DNA of 64,000 nt, from positions 25,001,427-25,065,426 of the forward strand of contig NC_071397.1 in the NCBI RefSeq assembly GCF_022682495.2, written 5' to 3'. The DNA is from Desmodus rotundus. Its lineage: Eukaryota; Chordata; Mammalia; Chiroptera; Phyllostomidae. The position numbers and the translations under genes are program-made. Shown one piece after another: positions 22,770-34,619 of this stretch (the stretch's first letter is position 1; each line of letters starts with the position of its first letter). The notes beneath the pieces are model-generated. The model was not told the DNA's origin and searched no databases. It was given only the letters and a program-made list of their open reading frames with translations.

Positions 22770-24645
22770 ATATCACAAATACTTGAGTGTCACAAATTTT
22801 GCCTTGAACATTATAAACAAGCACAAGACTGCTCTGCCTTTTAATTGTATTTGCATATTTTTTGTATTATAATTGATTTGTCACATTTTATTTTCCAAAT
22901 AGGTCTACAGAATCTAGAGCTCAAAAGATGACTATTATTTGATTTTCCATTACTTTTAGTTGAATTAGTTATAGTTAGGGAAATAAAACTGGACAGCAAA
23001 ATTGTAAACTGATAATTAGAATAATTCAATTTGACTATATAGTTTGTTATAAGCATATATACATTTTTTTAATTTTACAGATTTAGAATAATTTTTCACT
23101 GTTCAGTTGATTGGTAAAGTATAGTATCACTTTCTATATGAATAAGAAAATATCTTGACTAATCCTATAGATTAATTTATAAAAATAAGTAAAATGGAAC
23201 GCTTTGTTTAAGTAAATTAATAATTGTGCATTTCATTTTGCCAATTTCAATGCCAATTTAAATTTAAGTAAGCTCTGTGTATTCAATTCCTTAACTTTTG
23301 CTAAAAATATTTCATTGTAGAACCTCGTTACTAAGTTTCAGCACCATTAAAACTTAATAATCTCAATAGTCCTATTTTAGATATTTGGGTATTTCTTTTT
23401 GAAATAGATACTAATTTACATAATCGTCAAGTGCCATGAGCTTACTTATATATATTTTTTGGTATATTAAATTTTACTTGTATATTCATGTTGCATGAAC
23501 TACTTATATGTATATCTGTATATGTGTACATACACACATAGCTATATGTTTATGAGTGATAAAATCTTTAGACAACACTGATAATATCAATTTTTTAATT
23601 TCAACTTCACATGATTGTTTTTAAGAAGTTAATGTAATACATATTTAATACCACCAGAAAACATAATACAAATAATCCTGTTTTGATTTTCTTTTAAATT
23701 AACTCTAGCTATAACTATGTTTTATGGCTATGCCTAAATATCTTGAGAATAGTAATACTGAAAGTTTTAATGCTAATAAGAATATAATTTACATTTATAG
23801 CCTAATTTTAAGTAATTCTCATATAATTCTATTGTATATTAACTAGACATCCCCTTTTATATATGTGCATTAAATTCAAGCTTTTAAAAGTCACCTAAGA
23901 TACAATAATTAATAATTGCATCATAGATTCTAATTTATACTATGTGCCGTTAAATGAATCTCTAATCTCAAAATTAAATATTGGGGACCAAAGCCACTTA
24001 AAATATTTAAATACTTTATTAAAAATCACAAAGTTAAATGAATTACCTACCAACAGAACTGTGTAATGAATAAAGAAATCATATATTACTTTAAAATTGT
24101 GTACTTAACCAGGAGTTGAATCAGACCTTGAATGCTAGATTCCCCGAGTCTTCAACCCTTTCCTTTACATGAGTCTGTCCCCATATGCAATATGTTATGG
24201 CAGAACTCTGAGAGAAATAGAAATATTTATGTTTATAATTGATTAAGTGGAAAATTTTAATGGTTTCATAGTTATTTAGACTAAATCTAATTTATTTTTG
24301 TACCAAATATTTAATTTTAATAGTTTTATGTTTCATTTTGTTAGGAGACCTAGTTGTCAATTAACATAGAAAAATAAGTTTTTAATTAACTCAATTAGAA
24401 AATATGTAGGGTAAATATAATAAAAATTTATTAAAACTTTGTATGAAGTTATATAATATACCCATGTAATTGACAATATCAAGTTACTTTTATAGTAAAG
24501 TTATCCTTTCATTAAAAATATTTCTTCATATTAGCATAGTATAGCATCTGTGGAGTAATTATTCATAAATTTATTAGAAAAAACTAATTAAATAATTTTC
24601 ATGCCTTCATTTACAGTATTATATACTCAACTTCCTTTTTCCCAA
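22770..24645. other. Unassigned very AT-rich sequence
   Basis: No gene or confident repeat. There are TA-rich and TG/CA-rich low-complexity patches around 23440-23550. Confidence 0.5.
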
Positions 24646-24649
24646 TTTT

Positions 24650-24775
24650 TTATCAAATTATTGGGGTGACTTTGGTTAATAGGATCATATAGGTTTCAAG
24701 TGTACATTTGCATGATGCAAGATCTGTATATTTGTGCGCTCACCACACAAAGTCAAATATACTCAGCTCTTGAAA
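24650..24775 (-). mobile_element. Old L1 3' UTR fragment
   Basis: 'tattggggtgactttggtta' and 'aggtttcaagtgtaca' followed by a degraded 'gtgcgctcaccacacaaag' are the minus-strand signature of an older mammalian L1 3' UTR. Confidence 0.75.
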
Positions 24776-24779
24776 GTCA

Positions 24780-27015
24780 TAAATTTGGACCTATCCTCAT
24801 CTTTCTCATTAGTGTAGCATAACATAATTATCTCTGGATTCAATAAGTGGGGAGAGAGGACTGATGAGCTATGAATGGAGTCTCAGAAACTGGAAATACA
24901 TGCAAAGGCAAGTAGCTAGGTTACTGATGGGATCGAAGAATTGAGATGAATGACTAGGTAGAGAGGCTGGGAGCTTGAGAGACGTCTAACTCTATGTTGA
25001 GCAAAATGACACAACAGCAAAGGATTTTTAAAAGATTTTGGTTACCAGGCAATAGCAAGTGGGTAGGAGAGGCATAAATGTGGGAAGTAAAAATTTAAGA
25101 CCATAAATGGGTAGAGTGGAAATTAATCGCAGTTTAGCAGATATTGAAATGTCAAGAACTGAATAGAGGCATATGAGACAGCACGACTCCCCAGTTAACT
25201 AAAAACATGGAATGTATGAAGAGTTGATGGTGAACAAGACAAAGCCAAGGTAATGGAACAAGGTCAGAATGGAGACCACTGCTAGAAATGGCTCCTCATT
25301 TACCTTGCAAATATAATTCATGTGGGGTGGGGCACATGAATCCTTTTGGTTAACTCTCATTTTAAAACTTAGACCTGGTTCTCAAAATAGAAAATCAAGT
25401 AAATGATTATGTTTACTAGTATATTCTATTATGCATGTCCTTCTAGCTCTAGAAGAGTTACAGGTTACTAACACCAGCTAAATAAAAAATAAAAGAAGCC
25501 AGCCAAGCACCTCCCTCCCATTGTAGACTTCTTGCCTGTAGGAACTTGGGCTGTGGAAGAAAAGAACTCGATTTTGAATGGAATATGAATTTTTATTCTA
25601 ATACTGAGTTTGATGTAAATATTAATGAATTAAGGCACTGACAAATAAACTTACTGCAGGATAACCATATTACTTGAGAGTGATAAGAAAAGCCTGTTTT
25701 ATGCAAGTGGTGAGTGGGGAAAATGAATGTACTGGTTTAGCCAAGAGAAAAAAGAAAGTATTACATTTTGAAACTGTGTGCTGAGATTTGCATTTGTTCA
25801 ACAGACCTCTTAAGTTTGCTTTAGGCACTATGACCTTCTTCATAGTGCATACAAAATTACTTAGTTTGATAGCATCTTTTGCTTTGGAATTTAAAACTCT
25901 CATTTTCTCGAGGGTTGAAATATCAGTTAGGATTTGGTGAAGAAAAGAGAAGCCACTCTGCGTTTTAGGTATGAAAGATTTCACAGGTTCAAGGAATTTG
26001 AGGCTTACACAGTCATGAAAAGGATGGAGTAGTGAAGGTCAGGGATCTGGGTGCATCAGACAGGTTTCGAGAGCTCGCCTAGAGGCCACTGTGAATTTCA
26101 TGACCCACTGGGTGCTACCACAGATGATTTCAGTCTGCAGCACCAACAGAACTAACTGTCCTGCTAACTCAGCTACTTACAACAGTCAAGTAGATGATTC
26201 AAGGATCTTGTCCATACTTCTGACCGAAGCTGCAAGAATCATGGCTGCTCCTTTCACTCAACCTTCCAAAACACGCACAGTGCCTCCCACTGACAGACCC
26301 AAACACAGAACCACTAAGGGCAGAGGATCTAAGACATGCGATTCCTGAAAAGGGTGGCAGTGGTGCTAAATTCCCCACTTACAATGTATCATATCTAATT
26401 AGGCAATTAATAATTAACGTCCTTTACCTTGTGAATTTCTTGTAGTGGCATATTTTGCTATTTTACTCTTACCAATCTCTTCTTTGACATTATTAAGTGT
26501 GTTGTTCAGGAAGGCAGAAACCATATTGAGTCATCTACTCCTTCACTTATTCATTCTGCATATAAGGAGGGGGGGGTTAATTATCTTTTAGTCTCTGTTC
26601 CCCTCTGAGCACATGAAGATCCAGCTTCTCCTCAGGAGAACATTCTTATCCTCCACATTTATATGCACATAAGAAACACCCAACTGTTCACCTAAGGAGT
26701 GAGCCTGAGAGTGAATAAATACCCCTAAATACATAAACATTCATTCTTGTACGTGTGGGCAGTAAAACAAATTTGCATCTCGGACAGTAGAATGTTGTAG
26801 TTAAGGAGAACTTTGGAAAGATGTTTGGTGTGAGATTCTGTCACTGGTATGTAGCATATACAAACTGAACATTTGGGAACATACATTCACAAATGGGTTA
26901 GCTTTTCTCATGCCACACAAAACCAAGCGTTCGTTTTCAATTAATGATGCTGGTCATATGGAGTCTAAGAAAATAATTTAATTTTCTATCCAGCTACAGG
27001 GGAGATACATTATAT
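24780..27015. other. Unassigned sequence
   Basis: Two longer frames (25670-25984 minus and 26091-26348 plus) show no domain I recognise. The 26010-26350 segment is GC-richer than its surroundings and could be an old repeat or a pseudogene remnant. No gene is supported. Confidence 0.4.
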
Positions 27016-27019
27016 ATCA

Positions 27020-27425
27020 CATAGATGAGTAGATAAAACAGCTATGGTACATTTATAAAATGGAATACTACTCAGCCATAAAAAAGAGGAAAAAATTACC
27101 CTTTGTGATATCATGGATGGAGCTGGAGAACTTTATGCTAGTGAAATAAGCCAGTTAGAGAAAGACAAATACCATATGATTTCATTCATATGTGAAATCT
27201 AATGAACAAACTGAACTAACATACAAAATATGGACAGACTCATAGAGAGCAGGCTGACAGCTCAGTCTGTGTGTGGATGGAGGGGGAGTTGCTGGTGGAG
27301 GGACAGAGCAAAAATGAAAAAGGACTCATGGACACAGACCAAGTGGTGATTGCAGGGGGGAGTGAGGCTTAAGGGAGATAAATCATAAGGAAAAAATACA
27401 ACAAAAACAAACTATTTTAAAAAAA
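27020..27425 (+). mobile_element. 5'-truncated L1 3' end
   Basis: It begins with the end of ORF2 ('ctatggtacatttataaaat', 'ggaatactactcagccataa') and continues through 'atcatggatggagctggaga' and 'gacaaataccatatgattt' into a G-rich 3' UTR. It ends in a degraded A-rich tail near 27420. Confidence 0.85.
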
Positions 27426-27429
27426 GCAT

Positions 27430-30400
27430 ATATGAGCCATAATTATCCCTGAGGATGCTCTAAATTTAAGAAGCCATACTATGTTCTAATCCACCACTTC
27501 TATCTGTAATGGCCATGTTAAAAAGAACATGAACTCAGATTTGAATGGGCAATAGGATGGGATGGGAAGAAACTCTAAATTCCAACGTGCAGCCAGAGCA
27601 AGAAAAATGTGCTGAAGGGAGGGCAGCCTAGGTGGTGGTTAGAGAAATTAATTGTACCCTTATGGTCTTTTGTGCAGCCAGCTTGACGAACAATTTACCA
27701 ATAACCCCAAGGCTGTCCTTACATCACTCAATTGGTTAAGTAGGTAGAGAGTGGGGGATATAGGGGACAGAGGCTGAGCAGCAAGTGTCTGGCCCCCACT
27801 AATACCTCCCATCCACAGTGTGCTCTAACTCTGAACTGAATTTTTGCTTCTCTACATATTCAAGTATTCTCATTTTTCAAATATTCTTGATCTCTGAGGG
27901 TTAAAAATGTAAAGCACAATTTATAAATAAAACAAATGTCAAATGAAGGCACCAAACATGATTAAGTGCGTTTGAATGCTAAGTGCTCCAGGTGACAGAG
28001 ATGTGAAGTACACATAAAGATGAAAAGAAAATGGCTCAATTATTTGGTTGATCAAAAGAATATCTGGGTGATAAATTACATATTTAAACTAGCAGAGATT
28101 CCTTCTGCAATGCCTTTTCAAAGAAACAAAATGTCAGGGCATGACATGTTACTTTAGTTAAGGTTTAGATGCTGTTTTTATCCTATAGGTGAAATGATTA
28201 AGTTTTAGCATTTAAACAAGAGGATTGGGGCTTCCAACTAAATCTGCTCGACATGAAGCTCTTGTTTCAGTGGCGATGGTTGTGGTCTGTCTAAATACTG
28301 ATTAATTAAAAGAGACATGTTCAGGCAGTTAAAAGTAAGAAAGAATATCAGTAGAATTTCTAACTTTTGACAATATAGGCTCTGTTGGCTGGTTTGCTCC
28401 ATGCTACCCCCTTCCTATCCAACAGTTTTCACCTGATTAAATCCCATTTTTACTTTGTCTTTTTAAAAAATCAGATTAGTTATTGAAATGCATATTTAGA
28501 TTCATATAAACATCTCCAAATCAATGTGACTTTAGAGATTTCATTCATTTATTACTATTCTCATACATAATTTTTAATAAACCAAGTAATTTCTGTACCT
28601 TCTTTGGGCAAGATACAGTATATGTAGGACCTTGCTTTAATAAATACTTGGGGTGGGAGAAGCTATGCTAAGATGAGAGGAAAAAACCATTTTGAGATGA
28701 TTGGGTATAATGAAAAGGAATGAACAAATAAAGGACCCGGAAAAATGAAGAGAGGATAAGATAGGTCAGGTGAAATTTCCTGAATGATGAGTATCCAAAA
28801 TTCAGGTTAAAGTAGTGGTCAGATTTTTTCTCTTTTATGTTTGGATTGTTCAATGAATGCTCTCCCTCCTGAAATTTTTAGGAAACCATCCATTTAAATG
28901 ATGGAGCAAAACTACAAAGATTAAATTTTCATCTAGTTAAACAGAGGAGATGCCCATGATTGGATAGTGTCTTTACTTATATCTTCTTCTAGTATTTTTT
29001 ATTCTTTGTCTTCTAATCTGTTATTTAATTTTGTATTTTTTATAACCTTTCCTCTTCTTGCAGAAAATATGAGAGATATGAAGCTAAATAAGGATCACAC
29101 TTAAAAATGCTCAGCTTTCTGAGATGTAACCATAACAAAGGCTTTTTCCAATTTACAAGTAGAAAAGACACATTTTTATTCTAAAAATAAGAATATATTC
29201 TCTGATATATATGTCTGCCAGCATGTGTTTGTAAAATGATTCCACGTATTTGCATTCAACTATGACATATTTAAAATTCATTCAATGTTAAAGACACTAG
29301 TAATTTTAATTTATTAAATTAAAATTATTTTTCCAGATACTTAACATTAGATGATAGCCAAATGACATACTGACAATTTAACATATGCTGTACCATATTG
29401 ATTATAAAGTTAACACTTTTTGGGGGGGTATAACTACATGTGAAATTAAACCCTACTCCCTTTTCATCTCTGGGAAAGGGATACAGGGAAAGAAGATCTG
29501 GAAAGTAAAATATGAAGGCATGTATTGTTATTCCTATGTACTTTATATCTCAAAGTAAATTTAAGGAATTAAATGGCTTGAATAATCAAGTATTTAATGA
29601 CCTAAATGGGACCCGAAGCTAAGTTTCCCAACATCCAGACTTTGTCCAACAATTTATTAGTAGGGATCCTTCTGAAAGAAAGGTCAAGACTGAGCTAGAT
29701 AGATAATTATGTTGACTTATTTACTCTTAAATTCTAAGTGGACTCAGAGATTGCATTCTTAGACTACCCTTTTTTCATAAAGAAAGCAGATTCCATGTTG
29801 GGGAATCACAGCTTGAGGGTGCTTAATCATCCTTGAGTAAAGCAAATAATAAAAATAAAAATAAAAAAAATAATAATAATAATCTTTTGAAGTCTCTCCA
29901 ATACATTTTGAATGCTTTTGCTAGAGATAAGTGGAAATTTAGAGATTAAAAGAAAGTAACTACAACTAGTCCAGCAAGCTAAATAAAATATAGATATTTA
30001 CTGAATATTTCAACAGTGAATAAATGATCTTATATTTGAAACAGAATGACATTTAGGTGAGAGCTCCTGGGTTCAACATATGGGAGGATTCTATTGCCTG
30101 TTTTAAATAACAACCAAAAGGGAAACAGAAAAATGGAAATGAGAAAGCAAAATGAAGTTGATATGCCAGGCCTAGGGGCCTTCTTCTGTTCCCTTTCTAT
30201 GCAATGATTTTAATGAAATAAGATGATGCCTGCAAGCCAATTTCTGCAAATAAAAAAAATGCAGCAGAACTTTACAGGCATTTCTATTTCCCCGACTGTA
30301 TGTACTTGAAACCCTATATCATTTATATAACTATTCTTGATATTTTGATACCTTAAGATGACAAGCTTTATAAACTTTAATTTTTTTAATGATGGGTAAA

Positions 30401-31256
30401 AGTCAGTGAAATGTAACTATTAAAGAAAATAGGGTAATTAAAGAGGAAATTTATGTTGATTATTCTAATATTTTCTATACACAAAAATAACATAAAGTAA
30501 GCATATCTTATTTTACATATGAAATTTAATGAGAAACTAAGAACCAAAAAAAAAAATTAAAGGAATACCAAAGTATATTTTTGGTTGTGCAACATTTTGT
30601 CTATTTCCACAATAGAAGAGATACAAATTTTTGAAAAACTGAAGTGCAGGAGAAAAATGAAAAAGTTCACAAGGAGAGTACCAAGTTACTGAAAAGTTAG
30701 AACAAAGCACTGCTTGCTTAAAATTGAGAATTCTTTCCTTTAAGGCATCTTTAAGAAACACACACATCCAAATATATCAAGTGTATGTAGCTATGAGCAT
30801 GTATAAACTCACAGAATTACAGTCCTAGAGCCTGTAAAAAATCAGTTCATATTGCAAAGTATAAATTCAACTGCAAAGTATCAGCTATTTAAACGACTCT
30901 AAGAAAAATTTTTTGAATTCATTTTTCTCAAATATAAACATTATTTGCTGTCTTTTATGGTCTCCCACGTTTTCACTTTCACTGCTCGTGTTCATTTGTT
31001 GACAAGTGTTCCTGTCTCATATCTCTCAGAATTTCTTCCCCAAGGTCAGAACCTACCAAAGACTTTCTGGTCTGCCCTTTTCACTATCCCGTTCCTTGGT
31101 TTCTGCATCTCTAGGTACTCCTGTACCTCATTTCAGGTTACAGGCTCTTACTACATCATCTCTTACTCCGAGGCTTCCTCTATCTTTCTCTCTCAAGACT
31201 TCACCCACTCATTAAGAACCGGTTGTCTCCTACATTGTTCTACGCAGATATTACAT
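27430..31256. other. Unassigned sequence
   Basis: No gene is recognised over this long stretch. A TAA/A-rich microsatellite lies at 29844-29883. The 160-codon frame at 30945-31427 runs into the LTR at 31263, so it cannot be a simple coding exon. Confidence 0.45.
29844..29883. repeat. A-rich / (TAA)n microsatellite
   Basis: Alternating 'aaaat' and 'aat' units, possibly the tail of a lost retroposon, although no body is recognisable next to it. Confidence 0.8.
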
Positions 31257-31262
31257 AGGGAC
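31257..31262. repeat. LTR target-site duplication, left copy
   Basis: AGGGAC directly precedes the TG of the LTR and is repeated exactly at 31791-31796 after its terminal CA. Confidence 0.8.
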
Positions 31263-31790
31263 TGTAGGGAACTGGTCCACGTGACAATTATATTGGTTTG
31301 GAAAACCAACAGGCTGAGGCAGCACACAGGAGCCAGGCCCACAGATTGGCTTTCCCATGGGGGATCAGGCCTGCATTACATCTCAGTGGCTCTGAGGCTT
31401 GCTTTTGCTAAGACTCCCTCACCCTGAGTTAAGACAGCAGATATTTAATGTATATCTTTGAAGTAACTCCCTAAAGTCTGTGCTAAACCTCCCAAGGATG
31501 GAGTGTAACCAGATCAATCACTTTCATCATTCCCTTGCATTTGCAACATTCTTTTCTTCATTATCTATAAGAAGTAATCACTTAAAGCAAATCCGAGCAT
31601 AATGAATGAGGACCTTCCTTGAAGTAATGTTCCCACAAAGCAATAAAAGCCTGTCCAGGCAAGGGTCGGGGTGCTCTCTACTCAGAGAGTGGCCATGCTG
31701 CCCCTTTTCTCCACAGGACTTCTGCAGTCCATGTGAATTTGTTCGTCGCATCCACAGCACCACGGACACTGCTGGCTGGAGCCCACATCA
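31263..31790 (+). mobile_element. Solo LTR of an endogenous retrovirus
   Basis: A 528-bp segment begins TG ('tgtagggaactggtccacg') and ends CA ('ctggagcccacatca'). It is flanked by a perfect 6-bp direct repeat AGGGAC at 31257-31262 and 31791-31796. A polyadenylation signal AATAAA lies at 31642-31647. It is followed by a GC-richer U5-like tail of the kind seen in class I retroviral LTRs. No gag, pol or env sequence is adjacent, so this is most likely a solo LTR left by recombination between the two LTRs of an ancient provirus. The orientation comes from the poly(A) signal. The family is not named. Confidence 0.8.
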
Positions 31791-31799
31791 AGGGACTCA

Positions 31800-32540
31800 A
31801 ATTCATATGCCAATATTTAATCATTGACTTTCTCTTAGACTGTGTTCTACCCAGAATTTCCTATTTTAATTCATGGTAAAATTCTACTCAGTCATTAAGA
31901 TCAATAATCTGAATTTTGATTTCCCTTTTACTTGTCTAGTACTAATTCATTTTACTTGAACTCTATATTTTAAAAGTACCTGCTCCTACCCAACTCAGCT
32001 CCTTGGAGAATCCTCAGCATCTCTCTTTAGGTAATTATTTCTAGGGGACTCACTAAGGAAAATACCTCCTACCAGGTTCCTTTTACTTTGCTTCTTTCAA
32101 TCCATTTGTATACTGCCATTATACAGAAACTTCTAGAATACTAGTCTGATGAGACTTGATAACATTTTTACAATATTGTTTCCTCAAATATGTTTTACAG
32201 ATATTAATTTCAGTTACTCTTAAAAAAAGAGTTCTGTCACCAAATATATATATATGGACGCTTCTGCATGAAACAATAATAAACAGTTTTCTATCCTGCA
32301 GTGCTTCTAAGAACCTTTAATATATACATGTGCTCTCTTTCCAAGTGCACGATATAGTATACAAGGTCTTTCAAAATTATTTGATCCTAAAAAGCTTTTT
32401 GTTTTTGTTCAAATGTATTTGTTCTTCCACGGAACATTATCTAGAACTAATGTTCCCTAGGATATATTTTGGAAAAGGTAAGTCAGGATGAAATCTGAAC
32501 TTCCTTGTATGACATCAAAGGAAGTCAATCAAGTAACCGA
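31800..32540. other. Unassigned sequence
   Basis: No gene or confident repeat is seen. A short TA run lies at about 32246-32256. Confidence 0.5.
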
Positions 32541-32544
32541 TGCC

Positions 32545-32892
32545 TACCTCTTTTTACTCTGCTCACACACTTCATGCTGTGGTCTGGCCACACCAAACTC
32601 TGTAGTTTCCAAGCATGTCACACCTCTCTCTCCTTTGCTTAGAATGTTTGAATTCCTCTTAGCAGTCTACAGCATGCCTGCCTATTAAATACCAATTCAT
32701 ACACGATCTCTTGACCATGTCCTGGAGCATCTATACTTTCCTGGGAAAGAAGTCATGATCCTGCTTTTGTTCTCCCATATTTGACTGTGAAATGAAGAAT
32801 TGAATTAGCCATCTTTATAATCCACACAATCAAGTGGAGTTCCAAGAATGTTTTCATTAAATAAATGTCTATTATTACATAAATGATTGAAG
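32545..32892 (+). repeat. L2 LINE 3' end
   Basis: The pyrimidine-rich 'cactctctcctttgcttaga'-type section, a 'tttgactgtgaaatgaa' middle and the terminal 'attaaataaatgtctatt' follow the order of the L2 3' end in mammals. Divergence is high, as expected for L2. Confidence 0.65.
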
Positions 32893-32984
32893 CCTAATTC
32901 AACATTTATTGAACATTTCTTAGATGCCTGATACTAGAAAGATTAAAAGATGAATGATAATTTTACTATGTGGATAATTATAGT

Positions 32985-33075
32985 GTTTATTTAAAAGATT
33001 GTTATGAAAATTAAATGAATGAACATACGGCATTTAGAGCTTGCTAGACAATTAGTGCTGAGTGAGGTTTTGTTA
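32985..33075 (+). repeat. MIR SINE 3' fragment
   Basis: 'gttatgaaaattaaatgaat' followed by 'catttagagcttgctagaca' and 'aattagtgctgagtgagg' matches the 3' part of MIR. Confidence 0.55.
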
Positions 33076-33079
33076 AAGT

Positions 33080-33490
33080 AAAACAAGCATATGAATACTA
33101 CAACTCAGCTGTCAAGGAACTCACAAACCTAAAGCACAAAGCACAGTTTGGAGAGCCCCTGATTGTGCCAGGCAGAGCCCTTTAAGTACTGTAAAGAGTT
33201 TTAAAATGTATGACACACAGAAGATGGGGAAATAAATTACAGGAGAAAGAATTCAGATGGAATCTCAGAATCAAATGCTGGAAAGCAAAACAATAGAAAA
33301 GAAAAAATGATTCTGTGGCTGAAAAGACCGCTTGAGAGTGACTGTTTACCTGAAATTGGTGCACAGATATTTTTACTCTGGAGGGAGGAAAGCAAGAACT
33401 ATCTGCTCCTAGCGTTATAAAAAACACATTTGCTTTTATATATTTTTGCTTTTTGTTCAACAATGTTCTAATCTTTATATAAAAATTATT
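33080..33490. other. Unassigned sequence
   Basis: Nothing is recognised. The 107-codon minus-strand frame overlapping 33182-33505 has no visible domain. Confidence 0.45.
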
Positions 33491-33494
33491 AAAT

Positions 33495-33800
33495 ACAGGT
33501 GACAAACGTTATTATATTAGTTTCAGAAATAGAACATAGTGATTTGACATATACATACTTTATGGTGTGATCACCACAATTTATGTCTAGTAACCATCTG
33601 TCACCATGCAAAGTTATTATAATACTATTGACCATATTCCCTGTGCTGTACACTACATTCCTGTGGGTAAATTACTTTATAAATGGAAGTTTTTACCTAC
33701 CTCTCATTCTCCTTCACCTTTTTCACTGGTAGCTCTGATACTCTCCCCTCTGGCAACCATCAATTTGTTCTTTGTATCTTTTTTAAGTCATAGTAAAATA
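33495..33800 (-). mobile_element. Old L1 3' UTR fragment
   Basis: 'tggtgtgatcaccacaat', 'accatctgtcaccatgcaaa' and 'attccctgtgctgtacacta' in this order are the minus-strand signature of an old (L1M-type) 3' UTR. The pyrimidine tract 'ctctcccctctggcaacc' follows. Confidence 0.85.
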
Positions 33801-33809
33801 GCATTTTTA

Positions 33810-34610
33810 TTGTTGTTCTTTTTAGTACAATGACTTCTTTCATTTAAATAAATGACACTAAAAATGAAACAAGTAAGCTACTGGCTTCAAAAAAGTTTAA
33901 CCACGTACATTCATTGTTTCAAATCCTTAATATTAATGAAAAAAAGTAATAAAATATTTGGGATTTTCATTAAATAGTTAATGAAACATTTGACTTGGGA
34001 AGACCTGATCCCAGGAATAATGGTAAGTGTATTCACATAACTTGTTTAACAAATTATTTTTATTTCTCTGTAACTCTTTCCAGAATAATATTTCTACATT
34101 ATTATATCTCCAGGCCTATTTTCCCTTAGATATATAAAATTTATTGAATTTTTTAGTACTAAATCTCTTTTAAAAGAAAATAAAAAATATGCAATGATTG
34201 TTACCATCTTTTACAACCATAATATTAATATAATACCTTGGATATTTATAAAATTATTTTATTGTAAAACAAATTTTTTTCTTATGCTAAAAATTATTAT
34301 CTGGTATAAAAACATTAACTAATGGCATTTTTGGTTTTTTTACCCTCTTAGTCACAAGCTATAAGGGATGTTATAATTCTTAAACTTGTAATAACCTTGA
34401 AAAACAAGAACTGGGTAGGGAGAAAGGAGTCTAAAAATAGCTTATTCAAGTTATATCATCATTTGGTGTCCTAATTTTATTTTCTTCAAAGTCAAGCAAA
34501 ATCACAACATACTGAGACTGAAAATTAAAAGTAAGTGCATTCTCTCCAAATCTAACTAATCCACAATTTGTCAAAGGAAAATTCTAGTTATATTATTTTT
34601 GAACTTTCTC
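33810..34610. other. Unassigned AT-rich sequence
   Basis: No gene or confident repeat is seen. Confidence 0.5.
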
Positions 34611-34619
34611 TGCCACTTT

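Noticed and set aside
26010..26350. 85-codon plus-strand frame with a basic Thr/Pro-rich tail
   Set aside because: No domain, splice sites or homology could be recognised. It may be an old repeat.
30945..31427. 160-codon plus-strand frame
   Set aside because: It crosses the left edge of the solo LTR and its target duplication, shows no domain, and has a competing overlapping frame.
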